DNA from: RHLJ01 sp965247355
GTDB taxonomy: Bacteria > Bacteroidota > Rhodothermia > Balneolales > Balneolaceae
Assembly (NCBI GenBank): GCA_965247355.1
Contig: OZ252011.1
Span: 2,914,001-2,978,000 of the forward strand
Length of the DNA stretch: 64,000 nucleotides
Direction of reading: 5' to 3'
A program made the position numbers and the translations under genes. Numbering within the stretch: position 1 is the stretch's first letter; each line of letters begins with the position of its first letter. The notes beneath the pieces were generated by a model that was not told the DNA's origin, made no database searches, and was given only the letters and a program-made list of their open reading frames with translations. Below are positions 43,993-51,257 of the stretch, piece by piece.

Positions 43993-45000
43993 ATGGATTT
44001 TTTAGCGGATTTTTTCTTTCGTTTTTTAGTACAGTTTCAATCACCTACACTCGGCTTCCTGATTGGCGGTATGTTAGTCGCCGCTCTTGGCAGCAAACTT
44101 AAAATTCCCAATGCCATCTACCAGTTCGTTGTCTTCATGCTTTTAATGAAAATCGGACTGAAGGGTGGAATCGAAATCAGAGAGGCGAACCTTGCCGCCA
44201 TGGCGCTGCCTGCTTTTATGTCGATTATAATCGGACTTTCTGTTGTTCGGATTGGCGTTACCGTTTTTAAATGGCTGCCCGGCGTTAACACCGAAGACGG
44301 TATTGCCACCGCCGGATTGTTCGGGGCAGTAAGTGCCTCCACCCTCGCGGTTGCTATGGTCATGCTGGAAGAGGAATCCATCGCCTTTGAAGCATGGGCA
44401 CCGGCTTTGTATCCTTTTATGGATATCCCGGCGCTTATTCTGGCTATTGTATTAGCCAACATCCATCTCAAAAAGGAAAAAGAGGGTCAGAATACCAAGG
44501 TGAATGTCTGGCAGATTGTAAAGGATAGTCTGCGGGGTTCTGCTTTATCAGCGCTGTTATTGGGATTGCTGCTGGGACTTCTTACTAAATCTGATGCACT
44601 GCTGGGCTCCTTTTATGAGCCTTTATTCCGCGGCTTCCTTTCCATCCTTATGTTGATTATGGGTATGGAGGCGTACGACAGAATTAAGGAATTGCGTAGT
44701 GTTGCGCATTGGTATGCAGTATATGCAGCTTTCGCCCCACTCCTGCATGGCTTGATTGCTTTTGGCCTTGGATATATCGCTCACTTGCTGGTTGGATTCA
44801 GCCCGGGCGGGGTCATCATCCTTTCCGTTATCGCGTCCTCAAACTCAGACATTTCAGGACCGCCAACGCTGCGTGCAGGAATTCCTTCCGCAAATCCCTC
44901 TTCTTATATTGGTGCATCTACCAGTGTCGGAACACCGGTTGCCATCGCTATTGGAATCCCGTTATTCATCGCCTTAGGAAAAATAGTTTTTGAACTTTGA
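43993..45000 (+). CDS. sbtA: SbtA-type sodium-dependent bicarbonate transporter
   Basis: 335 residues of mostly membrane helices of the SbtA (DUF897) family. Typical blocks are FLIGGMLVAALGSKLKIP, LLMKIGLKGG, GLFGAVSASTLAVAM, FEAWAPALYPFMDIPALILAIVLA, and the late ASSNSDISGPPTLRAGIP with GTPVAIAIGIP. In cyanobacteria SbtA imports bicarbonate with sodium for carbon concentration. Here it lies in an apparently heterotrophic genome, where supply of bicarbonate to carboxylases or pH balance are possible roles. The P-II-like partner gene begins 19 bases downstream. Confidence 0.9.
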   Translation: MDFLADFFFRFLVQFQSPTLGFLIGGMLVAALGSKLKIPNAIYQFVVFMLLMKIGLKGGIEIREANLAAMALPAFMSIIIGLSVVRIGVTVFKWLPGVNTEDGIATAGLFGAVSASTLAVAMVMLEEESIAFEAWAPALYPFMDIPALILAIVLANIHLKKEKEGQNTKVNVWQIVKDSLRGSALSALLLGLLLGLLTKSDALLGSFYEPLFRGFLSILMLIMGMEAYDRIKELRSVAHWYAVYAAFAPLLHGLIAFGLGYIAHLLVGFSPGGVIILSVIASSNSDISGPPTLRAGIPSANPSSYIGASTSVGTPVAIAIGIPLFIALGKIVFEL

Positions 45001-45019
45001 TCATACCAGGAGAACAGTC

Positions 45020-45349
45020 ATGACATTTCATAAAGCCAAAAAAATTATCATTGTTGCAGAGAAAATGCTTACTGAGAAAATCTGCGCCATCATCGAGAAG
45101 AACGGGGGACGTGGGTATACGGTCGTCCCGGCCGGAGGAAAGGGTGCTCATCATACGCATTTCACTTCCGAACGCGCTTCCGTGGTAGACGATTTCACCA
45201 ATGTGAAGGTGGAGGTTATCGTGAATGATAAAACCGCCGCCGAGAATATCGGGACACAGGTTGTGGAGGAATGCTTTAATACCTATCCGGGCATTGTATA
45301 TCTGGAAGACGTGGAGATTCTCCGCCCGGCTAAGTTTGATAAGGATTAG
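45020..45349 (+). CDS. sbtB: SbtB-like P-II family regulator
   Basis: 109-residue P-II-like trimeric signalling protein (VAEKMLTEKICAIIEKNGGRGYTV, PAGGKG, VKVEVIVNDKTAAENIG, YPGIVYLEDVEIL). It is expected to bind adenine nucleotides and inhibit or gate SbtA. I chose the ATG at 45020, because AGGAG at 45008-45012 is a good ribosome binding site seven bases before it. An ATG at 44990 would overlap sbtA and add ten unconserved residues. Cyanobacterial SbtB ends with a redox-sensing Cys-rich R-loop (CGPEGC). Here the protein ends at LRPAKFDKD without it. Confidence 0.88.
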   Translation: MTFHKAKKIIIVAEKMLTEKICAIIEKNGGRGYTVVPAGGKGAHHTHFTSERASVVDDFTNVKVEVIVNDKTAAENIGTQVVEECFNTYPGIVYLEDVEILRPAKFDKD

Positions 45350-45382
45350 TTTTACACTGAAATAGCCTTCCTTTTCACACCT

Positions 45383-45419
45383 CCCCTCTATCCCCTCCTT
45401 ATCTAAGGAGGGGAGGATC
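45383..45419. repeat. CCCCTCC...GGAGGGG intergenic hairpin
   Basis: CTCCCCTCTATCCCCTCCTT, then ATCT and AAGGAGGGGAGG. It belongs to the CCCCT family seen at 34317 and 36316. It sits just after sbtB and could act in 3'-end protection, but no U-run follows. Confidence 0.6.
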
Positions 45420-45503
45420 TACTACCTAATCACATCCTATATCGAAATAGGGGAGGTCAAAACACAGAATGAAATGTTTCGCCCATTAATAATTATTTGC
45501 TAC

Positions 45504-45576
45504 CTACCAGCACCAACTCTTCCTGAGGCGGGATCAACCATCGGGCCCCGTCTTCGGTAATGACTACCATTTCTTC
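45504..45576 (-). pseudogene. remnant of the 3' end of an M24 peptidase gene
   Basis: These 73 bases are about 91% identical to 46906-46978, the end of the M24 peptidase gene. Read on the minus strand they still code EEMVVITEDGARWLIPPQEE and LVLVGSK-stop. The rest of such a gene is missing: the fic stop codon lies 14 bases away. The two copies form direct repeats on either side of fic. Confidence 0.75.
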
Positions 45577-45589
45577 TTTCAGGATCAGA

Positions 45590-46726
45590 TCAGTAAGCCA
45601 AAATTCTTTTCAATTCAGTATTCAGATAATAGTGCTTACCGCTGATCTCTTTTTTTTCCAACAACCGGAGTTCCACCAGTTTAGCTAAATAGTCTCTGGC
45701 AGTATTTTCGGCATAAATACCTGCATCTGTCAGGTGATTTACTTTTGTGAAAGGCTGGCTGAACAGGGCTTCCGTTAGATCCTCCGCTTTACGAATAGAC
45801 GTTTCCCTTTTTATCATTTCAAGAATATCATCTTTGGCAATAAGTATATCTGAGATCTTTTGAAATGTTAATGAAGAGGTGTATTCGATAGCTCTCAGTA
45901 TATACAATATCCACGACTGCCAGTCTCCCCGCTGGGACACTCCCGCCAGTAAATCATAATATTCGTCTTTATGTTCCATAATGTACCTGCTCAAAAACAA
46001 GATCGGATAATCCAAAAGACCCATCCTGCACAGGTAATGGATCATCATAATTCTACCCGTCCTTCCATTGCCGTCATTAAATGGATGAATTACTTCGAAT
46101 TGGTAGTGTGCAATAGCAATTTTTAATAATATTTCGTCAGGTTCATTAATAGAGCCGTTTAAGAAGGCTATTAAATTCTCCATTTTTTGTTCGATGATTC
46201 CGGGGCCTCTCGGAGGCGTGTATACCGCTTTTCCTGCATTCGGTCCGCTCCCGCCCTGTCGAATATATGTTCTGGATACCGGAGATCTGTATCCTTCCTT
46301 TGTTTCTTTTATTTGATTAAAAACTCCGGTAAAGTAACCCTGATCAAAATCTTCTTTTTGTTTCAAATAATGAAAGCCTTCCCATAAAGCCTCACGATAA
46401 CGCAGCACTTCTTTAGCTGTTCCCGTCAATGGTTGGTTCGCTTTATCTTCGCTGTACGCTTTATAAAGCTCATCTTCAGTAGTAAATATATTCTCAATAG
46501 CGCTTGAATCTTTTGCCTCCTGTAGTGTAATCGTATTGATTAAAACTCCCTGATTAGGAATAGCAATGCTTCTTCCATTCAAAAGCGCCAGTGCTTCTTT
46601 TGCTTTTCCAAGCTGCTTATAAATCTCCAGATTTTCATACAATTCAGGATCAATAGGAAGTTCCGGAAGGGTGTTCCATGGCACCGTCCGGTCTGGGTTT
46701 ACCGCGTAAAGCATCTCTTTGGGCAT
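45590..46726 (-). CDS. Fic-domain AMP-transferase, class II
   Basis: 378 residues. The active-site loop HPFNDGNGRTGR (214-225) is a perfect HPFxxGNGRxxR. An inhibitory helix motif SSAIEN (74-79, S/TxxxEG/N form) precedes it in the N-terminal Fic-N domain, which makes it a self-inhibited class II enzyme. The C-terminus (DAGIYAENTARDYLAKLVELRLLEKKEISGKHYYLN) is a winged helix. Such proteins AMPylate target proteins. No separate antitoxin gene is present, consistent with class II. The gene lies between direct repeats and has an unusual upstream region of reiterated TTAATG words. Confidence 0.92.
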   Translation of the reverse strand: MPKEMLYAVNPDRTVPWNTLPELPIDPELYENLEIYKQLGKAKEALALLNGRSIAIPNQGVLINTITLQEAKDSSAIENIFTTEDELYKAYSEDKANQPLTGTAKEVLRYREALWEGFHYLKQKEDFDQGYFTGVFNQIKETKEGYRSPVSRTYIRQGGSGPNAGKAVYTPPRGPGIIEQKMENLIAFLNGSINEPDEILLKIAIAHYQFEVIHPFNDGNGRTGRIMMIHYLCRMGLLDYPILFLSRYIMEHKDEYYDLLAGVSQRGDWQSWILYILRAIEYTSSLTFQKISDILIAKDDILEMIKRETSIRKAEDLTEALFSQPFTKVNHLTDAGIYAENTARDYLAKLVELRLLEKKEISGKHYYLNTELKRILAY

Positions 46727-46741
46727 TAAAAATTGGTTTTT

Positions 46742-46886
46742 TTAATGTTTGCTAAGAGTTTAACCTTAAAAAAAGTCATTTACAAGTTACAGACATTAAT
46801 TAGTTGTATTTTTAATGTATGCTCGATTTATCGCCTTATTTTAATGCCTGATGTCCAACAAACATTAATTACAGGCAGTTTTAATG
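46742..46886. promoter_or_regulatory. six TTAATG/CATTAA motifs upstream of fic
   Basis: TTAATG occurs at 46742, 46812, 46841 and 46881, and its reverse complement CATTAA at 46794 and 46863, all between fic and the peptidase gene. Most sit in a TTTTAATGT context. They could be binding sites for the winged-helix end of the Fic protein or for another repressor. In AT-rich DNA some copies are expected by chance. Confidence 0.4.
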
Positions 46887-46897
46887 TTTTTAAGTGA

Positions 46898-48199
46898 CTA
46901 GTTCCCGACCAGAACCAACTCTTCCTGAGGCGGAATCAACCATCGGGCGCTGTCTTCGGTGATGACTACCATTTCTTCCACACTGATGGTCTTTGTTCCT
47001 CCGCCTTCCAATGTCCAGGCATGAAAACCGTCAAAGGCGAAGACCATTCCTTCTTTTAGTTCTTTTTGAGCTGCGGGCCGGATGCTGGGTGACTGCGAGC
47101 CACCGAGATTTGGTCCGGTATCGTGAGCCACATAGCCAACCGGGTGACCGGTACTCCACATCACATATTCGGAGTTATTGGCTTTCATCACTTCCCGTTG
47201 AGCGGCATCCACCTCCACCCCTTTTACTCCGGGTTTCATGGCATTGAAGGCGGCGCGGTTTCCGGAGCGGGCTGATTCCCAGTAATACTGAATATCTTCC
47301 GGCGCTTCTTTTTCATCGGGATGAAGCACATATGCGAAACGCTGAATGTCACTCACCCAACGGTCGTAGAGTTTGATTCCGAAATCTGTTTGAATGACGT
47401 CACCCGGCATAATTACTTTATCGGTCGCGTGAGAATGTCCACGGTCCGGGCCGGAGTTTACATTTGGGTTCTGGGTCGGGCTCCATGCTTCACCAACTCC
47501 GTACTCTTCCATTTTAGCATCCAGAAAAGCGGCTACATCAGCATCGGTCGTTACTCCCGGCTCGATCATTTTGTAGGCCTCAATCTGCCAGGCCGCTGTT
47601 AACTCCGCCGCCCTGGTCATAATTTCAACTTCCTGTGGCAATTTGATGGAAAGCCACTCATAAATTAGTTCATCGGATGACCTTAGACGGCTACTAAAAA
47701 CTGCTCCAAGTTTCTCTTCCAGATTTGTGCGCTGAGTATAACTCAATCCATCCGCCTGAGCATTGCTTTCACTCGAATTTATCGCAATGGTCCCGAAGTC
47801 TTTTTCTTTGATAAACTCTACTGCTTGAGCTACCGCAGAACTTCCTCTTTCCACTGAAATCACCTCATCATGTATATCCAGCTCATCCAGCGCAGTGGAC
47901 TCCCCGGATGGTGAATACACTCTGGAAGTAAATCCATTTTCATCCCTGAAAAATAAGAATGCCGCTGTTCCACCTGCATTTTCACCGCCAATGTGATCGG
48001 CAATTGGGTCGTTGTTGTTCTCTCTGCAAATAACCAGCCAGGCATCAACTCCAGCCGCTTCCATCGCTTTCGGTAACAGTGTATTTATTCTTTCTTTCCT
48101 GATTTCAGGCCAGGGCGATTCTCCCCAGTCGTAGGTTTCCTCTTTTAGGTCTGAGCATGTTAAAATCCCGACTATCAGGATAAGTAAGAGTTGTTTCAT
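46898..48199 (-). CDS. M24-family metallopeptidase (Xaa-Pro aminopeptidase-like), lipoprotein
   Basis: Pita-bread-fold peptidase. The metal ligands appear as Asp in QTDFGIK, Asp in VSDIQRF, His in STGHPVGY and Glu in VEEMVVI. The usual GMVFTIEP is changed to GMVFAFDGFHAW, so one ligand is altered and activity is uncertain. I chose the ATG at 48199 (MKQLLLILIVGILTC), which gives a lipobox. The frame also has an upstream ATG at 48232. The 3' end is duplicated at 45504-45576 beyond the fic gene. Confidence 0.82.
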   Translation of the reverse strand: MKQLLLILIVGILTCSDLKEETYDWGESPWPEIRKERINTLLPKAMEAAGVDAWLVICRENNNDPIADHIGGENAGGTAAFLFFRDENGFTSRVYSPSGESTALDELDIHDEVISVERGSSAVAQAVEFIKEKDFGTIAINSSESNAQADGLSYTQRTNLEEKLGAVFSSRLRSSDELIYEWLSIKLPQEVEIMTRAAELTAAWQIEAYKMIEPGVTTDADVAAFLDAKMEEYGVGEAWSPTQNPNVNSGPDRGHSHATDKVIMPGDVIQTDFGIKLYDRWVSDIQRFAYVLHPDEKEAPEDIQYYWESARSGNRAAFNAMKPGVKGVEVDAAQREVMKANNSEYVMWSTGHPVGYVAHDTGPNLGGSQSPSIRPAAQKELKEGMVFAFDGFHAWTLEGGGTKTISVEEMVVITEDSARWLIPPQEELVLVGN

Positions 48200-48249
48200 T
48201 ATTTCTTTTTTTAAGTACAATTTCTGAATCATATTAAACTTAATTCAAA

Positions 48250-48415
48250 ATAGGAACCTTGATTATAGAATGGCCTTGATAGTCCATCATGGTAATCATC
48301 TTGATCCTGAAAATCACGGTTTAAACATATTTCACCATCATCGCATTTAACCTTGATTTATAAATATCCCATCAGGGTAATCCTATTAATCCTTCGAATC
48401 ATGGTCTATGCTTAT
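48250..48415. repeat. ATCATGG/GATTACC-type repeat block, left of GxxExxY
   Basis: Words TTGATAGTCCATCATGGTAA, TCATCTTGATCCTGAAAATC, CATCAGGGTAATCCTATTAA and GAATCATGGTC follow one another. They share vocabulary with 41845-41935 and 48880-48955. No gene lies here. Confidence 0.6.
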
Positions 48416-48776
48416 TATTATGAATTCGTTTGAATTCTAAACTTTTACTACCAAAGTTTATTAGCACTCCGATTTCAAGATTGTACGCCTCAAGATAATT
48501 CATAGCCTGAGCCAGATGTACATCTTCCAAACGGATAACTGCCTTCAACTCCACAGCAATGTTTTTATTCACCAGAAAGTCTACTCTTCTGGTTCCTACC
48601 TGCAGTCCTTTGTAAAAAATATCCATTTGAACTTCTCTGTTGAAGTTTACTTTCTGAAGTTCAAATTCATAGGATAGCGCTCGCTGATAAATTACTTCCT
48701 GAAAACCATTTCCTAATTCTGAATGAACCCGCATTGCACACCCAATAATTGTATGCGTAAGCTGTTCGTATTTCAT
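48399..48776 (-). CDS. GxxExxY protein
   Basis: 125 residues of the GxxExxY family (PDDEXK-like). The signature is in HSELGNGFQEVIYQRAL (GFQEVIY, residues about 21-27). VDFLVNKNIAVELKAV provides the D...ExK nuclease-like core (near 70-80). It ends ILINFGSKSLEFKRIHN, as is usual. The biological role is unknown. The gene is embedded in dense short repeats on both sides, a frequent setting for this family. Confidence 0.9.
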   Translation of the reverse strand: MKYEQLTHTIIGCAMRVHSELGNGFQEVIYQRALSYEFELQKVNFNREVQMDIFYKGLQVGTRRVDFLVNKNIAVELKAVIRLEDVHLAQAMNYLEAYNLEIGVLINFGSKSLEFKRIHNNKHRP

Positions 48777-48879
48777 CTTACCCTCAAAAGATCTGTTTTA
48801 TTTTGTCTTTTAATTAGCTTATTAATTGATATAAAATCAATATGATGTGGGCTATATTTTTAATCAAATTTGACCTTGA

Positions 48880-48955
48880 TTTTCCAGATTATAGGATTAC
48901 CTTGATTTAGTTTTTTATCAAATCAGGGCGATCAGGGTAATCCAATTAATCATGG
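48880..48955. repeat. ATCATGG/GATTACC-type repeat block, right of GxxExxY
   Basis: ACCTTGATTTTCCAGATTAT, AGGATTACCTTGATTTAG, AATCAGGGCGATCAGGGTAA and AATTAATCATGGTCCC are visible. The last words overlap the 3' end of the DUF1643 gene, so its final codons derive from the repeat. Confidence 0.6.
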
Positions 48956-49477
48956 TCCCAGATACTTTTCTATATCAAACTCATCCATCGGAGATGTTTT
49001 TCTGAGATATAATGGATGATGCGGATGTCCTGCTTTGGAGGTATTCCCTCTGGTATAATACCTGCAGTTGGTGTCGGCAAGGACTTCAAAAATATCTTTC
49101 AGACAGCGATTCAGATATCGGCGCTTTTCGATCAGTGTTCCCCAGGCGCACCAGATATCAGCTTGTTTGTTGGGTAGTGCATGAACCAGTTCATGAATTA
49201 CATCCACATTCCTGTCATGGATAGGCTTCTGAAAATGCTTATGCATCTTATCCGGATTTGTGGCCCGCTGTGGATAGAGGTTGAACATCAGCCAGCCATC
49301 GTAGTTTTTCTCCACCGCGTACCGTGCTACAGATGCTACCGTAGGATCAAGATTTTCCGGCTTTGCCGTACTAGGATTTATCCCAAAACAGATAAGCGGA
49401 TTGTCCCCTTCCTGTCCCAGAGAGTATCGGGTGAGGGGTTCATCGTGGTGGTAAATCCATGGTTTGTCTTTAAACAC
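48950..49477 (-). CDS. DUF1643 family protein
   Basis: 175 residues of unknown function. The family signature is visible: RYSLGQEGDNPLICFGINPSTA near the start, ENLDPTVASVARYA, then GWLMFNLYPQRATNP, and HPHHPLYLRKTSPM near the end. DUF1643 genes are found scattered in accessory regions and phages. Its 3' end runs into the repeat beside the GxxExxY gene. Confidence 0.85.
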   Translation of the reverse strand: MFKDKPWIYHHDEPLTRYSLGQEGDNPLICFGINPSTAKPENLDPTVASVARYAVEKNYDGWLMFNLYPQRATNPDKMHKHFQKPIHDRNVDVIHELVHALPNKQADIWCAWGTLIEKRRYLNRCLKDIFEVLADTNCRYYTRGNTSKAGHPHHPLYLRKTSPMDEFDIEKYLGP

Positions 49478-49930
49478 TTTCTGAGTTTTTATTCATCTGT
49501 ACTTTTGTGTGGATACTGATCGCTATCAGCACAGGCAAAAGTACCAAAAACCACTGGAAAAAATGTAGGTTGCTTTTTAACGAGCCACTGTTAACAAGAA
49601 CGATTACGTTCCTCAATCCCCTTTACATCAGGTTTGCCCATTTTTTCCGGACTTAGTTTTGGTTATCTTTTACTTAATATCTACCTCCAATTTAATCCGG
49701 CATTGGATGGGTGGAGGAATAGAATTCAACGCCTAAAACATGCTCCGCTTGCGAGGCGATCTGTTTTAGGTAGAATTCGCGGGATTGAATGCCCGGAAGC
49801 CATCACAGCCGGTGGGTTTTGCTCCACTTTTGCCCAAATAAAAGTGGAAGAAAATAACTTTCAAAGCTGTATCAAAAGATCCTGAAACGAGTTCAGGATG
49901 ACGTCTAAATGAAAATAGGTAATAGTTTAA
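49478..49930. repeat. gene-free region with composite repeat unit
   Basis: Within 453 bases lies one composite unit. It starts with ATCCGGCATTGGATGGGTGG (49696), followed by a hairpin CCTAAAACA (49732-49740) / TGTTTTAGG (49762-49770). Next come GGTGGGTTTTGCT with the CCACTTTTG/TAAAAGTGG hairpin (49824-49847), and finally the GATCCTGAAACGAG 25-mer (49878-49902). The order matches the unit at 34504-34720. No gene is evident. Confidence 0.65.
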
Positions 49931-51064
49931 TCAGGCAAACCTGTCCGCTAGACGATTGATCAAATAACCACTTTCTGTCAATGCCTGTGTCGCAAATTTC
50001 CCAAAGAAATCTGTGACCCCTTCAAATTCTTTAATGAACCCTTCACGGTCATTATCCTCTACCAGCTTTGCCAGTTTTTTATGGTGCTCGAAGAAATTGA
50101 GCAACAGCTCCCGTCGCTCTTTGTTGGAGAATACGATATCTGCATAAAGCTCTGCACTTTGGGCAAAAATCCGGCCCGTCATCATCAGTTCAGCACGGTA
50201 AATCGGAGAGGAGTAATCCAGCATATCAGCGGGCTTCAAATCATAGTGCTCCATAAAAGATCCATGAAGTAATGCCACAAAGTGACGAAGTCCCTGAACT
50301 AAATGCATCACATGATCGTGTTTTTCAGGCTCCGCTTCTACAATCCGCATTCCCCATAATTCGCATTGTTTGATGAACCAGTCTGCCTTTTCAGCATCCC
50401 GCGCCGGACAAACTACCATTAGCTGCTTGGACAAGTTTTCGACATCCGGACCATGCATTGGGTGTAATCCAATAACCGGTCCTTCGTGGTATTCCAACAT
50501 CGCTTGCATCGGCTTGGACTTATTGCTCGTAAAGTCTGCCAGGATGGTTTCTTGCTTTAGCTTTCCACTCAACCTTTGTATCACCTGTTCGGTCACATTT
50601 ATTGGAACCGTCACGATTACCATGTCCAGCTTACTGCTTAATTCTTGTAACTCGTGCCAGTTTCCCTTATCAATAGAATAGGTGTGATGACCGGTTTGCC
50701 GGGTTATTCTCTGATAAAGCTTCCCCATTCCTCCTTCACCACCAATGTAGAGAATGTGTTTGGGTTCATCGGTTGCAATCGGAAATTTCTCCTGCGACTG
50801 GCTGTCTCTCGAGGAACTCATAATCATTCTTAAAAAGTCTTCCGCCCACTCGGGATCAATTCCTTTTTCCTGAGCCATCTTTTTGAATCGCTCACTTTTC
50901 TCAACTTCACGCTCTGGAACAAATACCGGAAGTTTGTTTTCTACTTTTGCCCGGATTACGTCCTGAACCGTTTTTGCACGCTCGGCCAACAGGTCTAATA
51001 TTTCTCCATCAATTTCATCGATTCGTTTTCGAGGACTTTCTAATTCTTTATGTCTGTGAGGCAT
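49931..51064 (-). CDS. tyrA: bifunctional chorismate mutase/prephenate dehydrogenase
   Basis: Tyrosine synthesis from chorismate through prephenate to 4-hydroxyphenylpyruvate. The N-terminal 90 residues are an AroQ-type chorismate mutase (SPRKRIDEIDGEILDLLAER, VPEREVEKSERF). Residues from about 105 are the dehydrogenase: IGGEGGMGKLYQRI binding NAD, VTVPINVTEQVI, and GLHPMHGPDVENLSKQ. The 377 residues fit the E. coli T-protein. The NAD motif reads GGEGGMGKL rather than GxGxxG, as in the E. coli enzyme. A repeat-rich gap lies downstream. Confidence 0.93.
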   Translation of the reverse strand: MPHRHKELESPRKRIDEIDGEILDLLAERAKTVQDVIRAKVENKLPVFVPEREVEKSERFKKMAQEKGIDPEWAEDFLRMIMSSSRDSQSQEKFPIATDEPKHILYIGGEGGMGKLYQRITRQTGHHTYSIDKGNWHELQELSSKLDMVIVTVPINVTEQVIQRLSGKLKQETILADFTSNKSKPMQAMLEYHEGPVIGLHPMHGPDVENLSKQLMVVCPARDAEKADWFIKQCELWGMRIVEAEPEKHDHVMHLVQGLRHFVALLHGSFMEHYDLKPADMLDYSSPIYRAELMMTGRIFAQSAELYADIVFSNKERRELLLNFFEHHKKLAKLVEDNDREGFIKEFEGVTDFFGKFATQALTESGYLINRLADRFA

Positions 51065-51148
51065 TTTTTGCTCTTTTTTCTTTTCTCCGACACGCCCCCG
51101 AATCCCGTCTAAAGAAAGGACTTTTAACTCTGTTTTCTTTGTTATGAG

Positions 51149-51184
51149 TCCTCCTCCTTATTAAGGAGGAGGCAGAGGAGGTCG
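51149..51184. repeat. CCTCCTCCTT/AAGGAGGAGG hairpin element
   Basis: TCCTCCTCCTTATTAAGGAG continuing GAGGCAGAGGAGG, a perfect hairpin of the CCCCT/CCTCC repeat type between tyrA and uvrB. Confidence 0.55.
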
Positions 51185-51257
51185 AAATATTTCCTGAACC
51201 TTAATCTAAAAGAATTTACCTTTCTTTTTGCTCTCTTTTCATCTGAAAATCAATTTT

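Noticed and set aside
44709..44993. Frames inside sbtA on the same strand
   Set aside because: They lie wholly inside the well-supported sbtA frame and have no features of their own.
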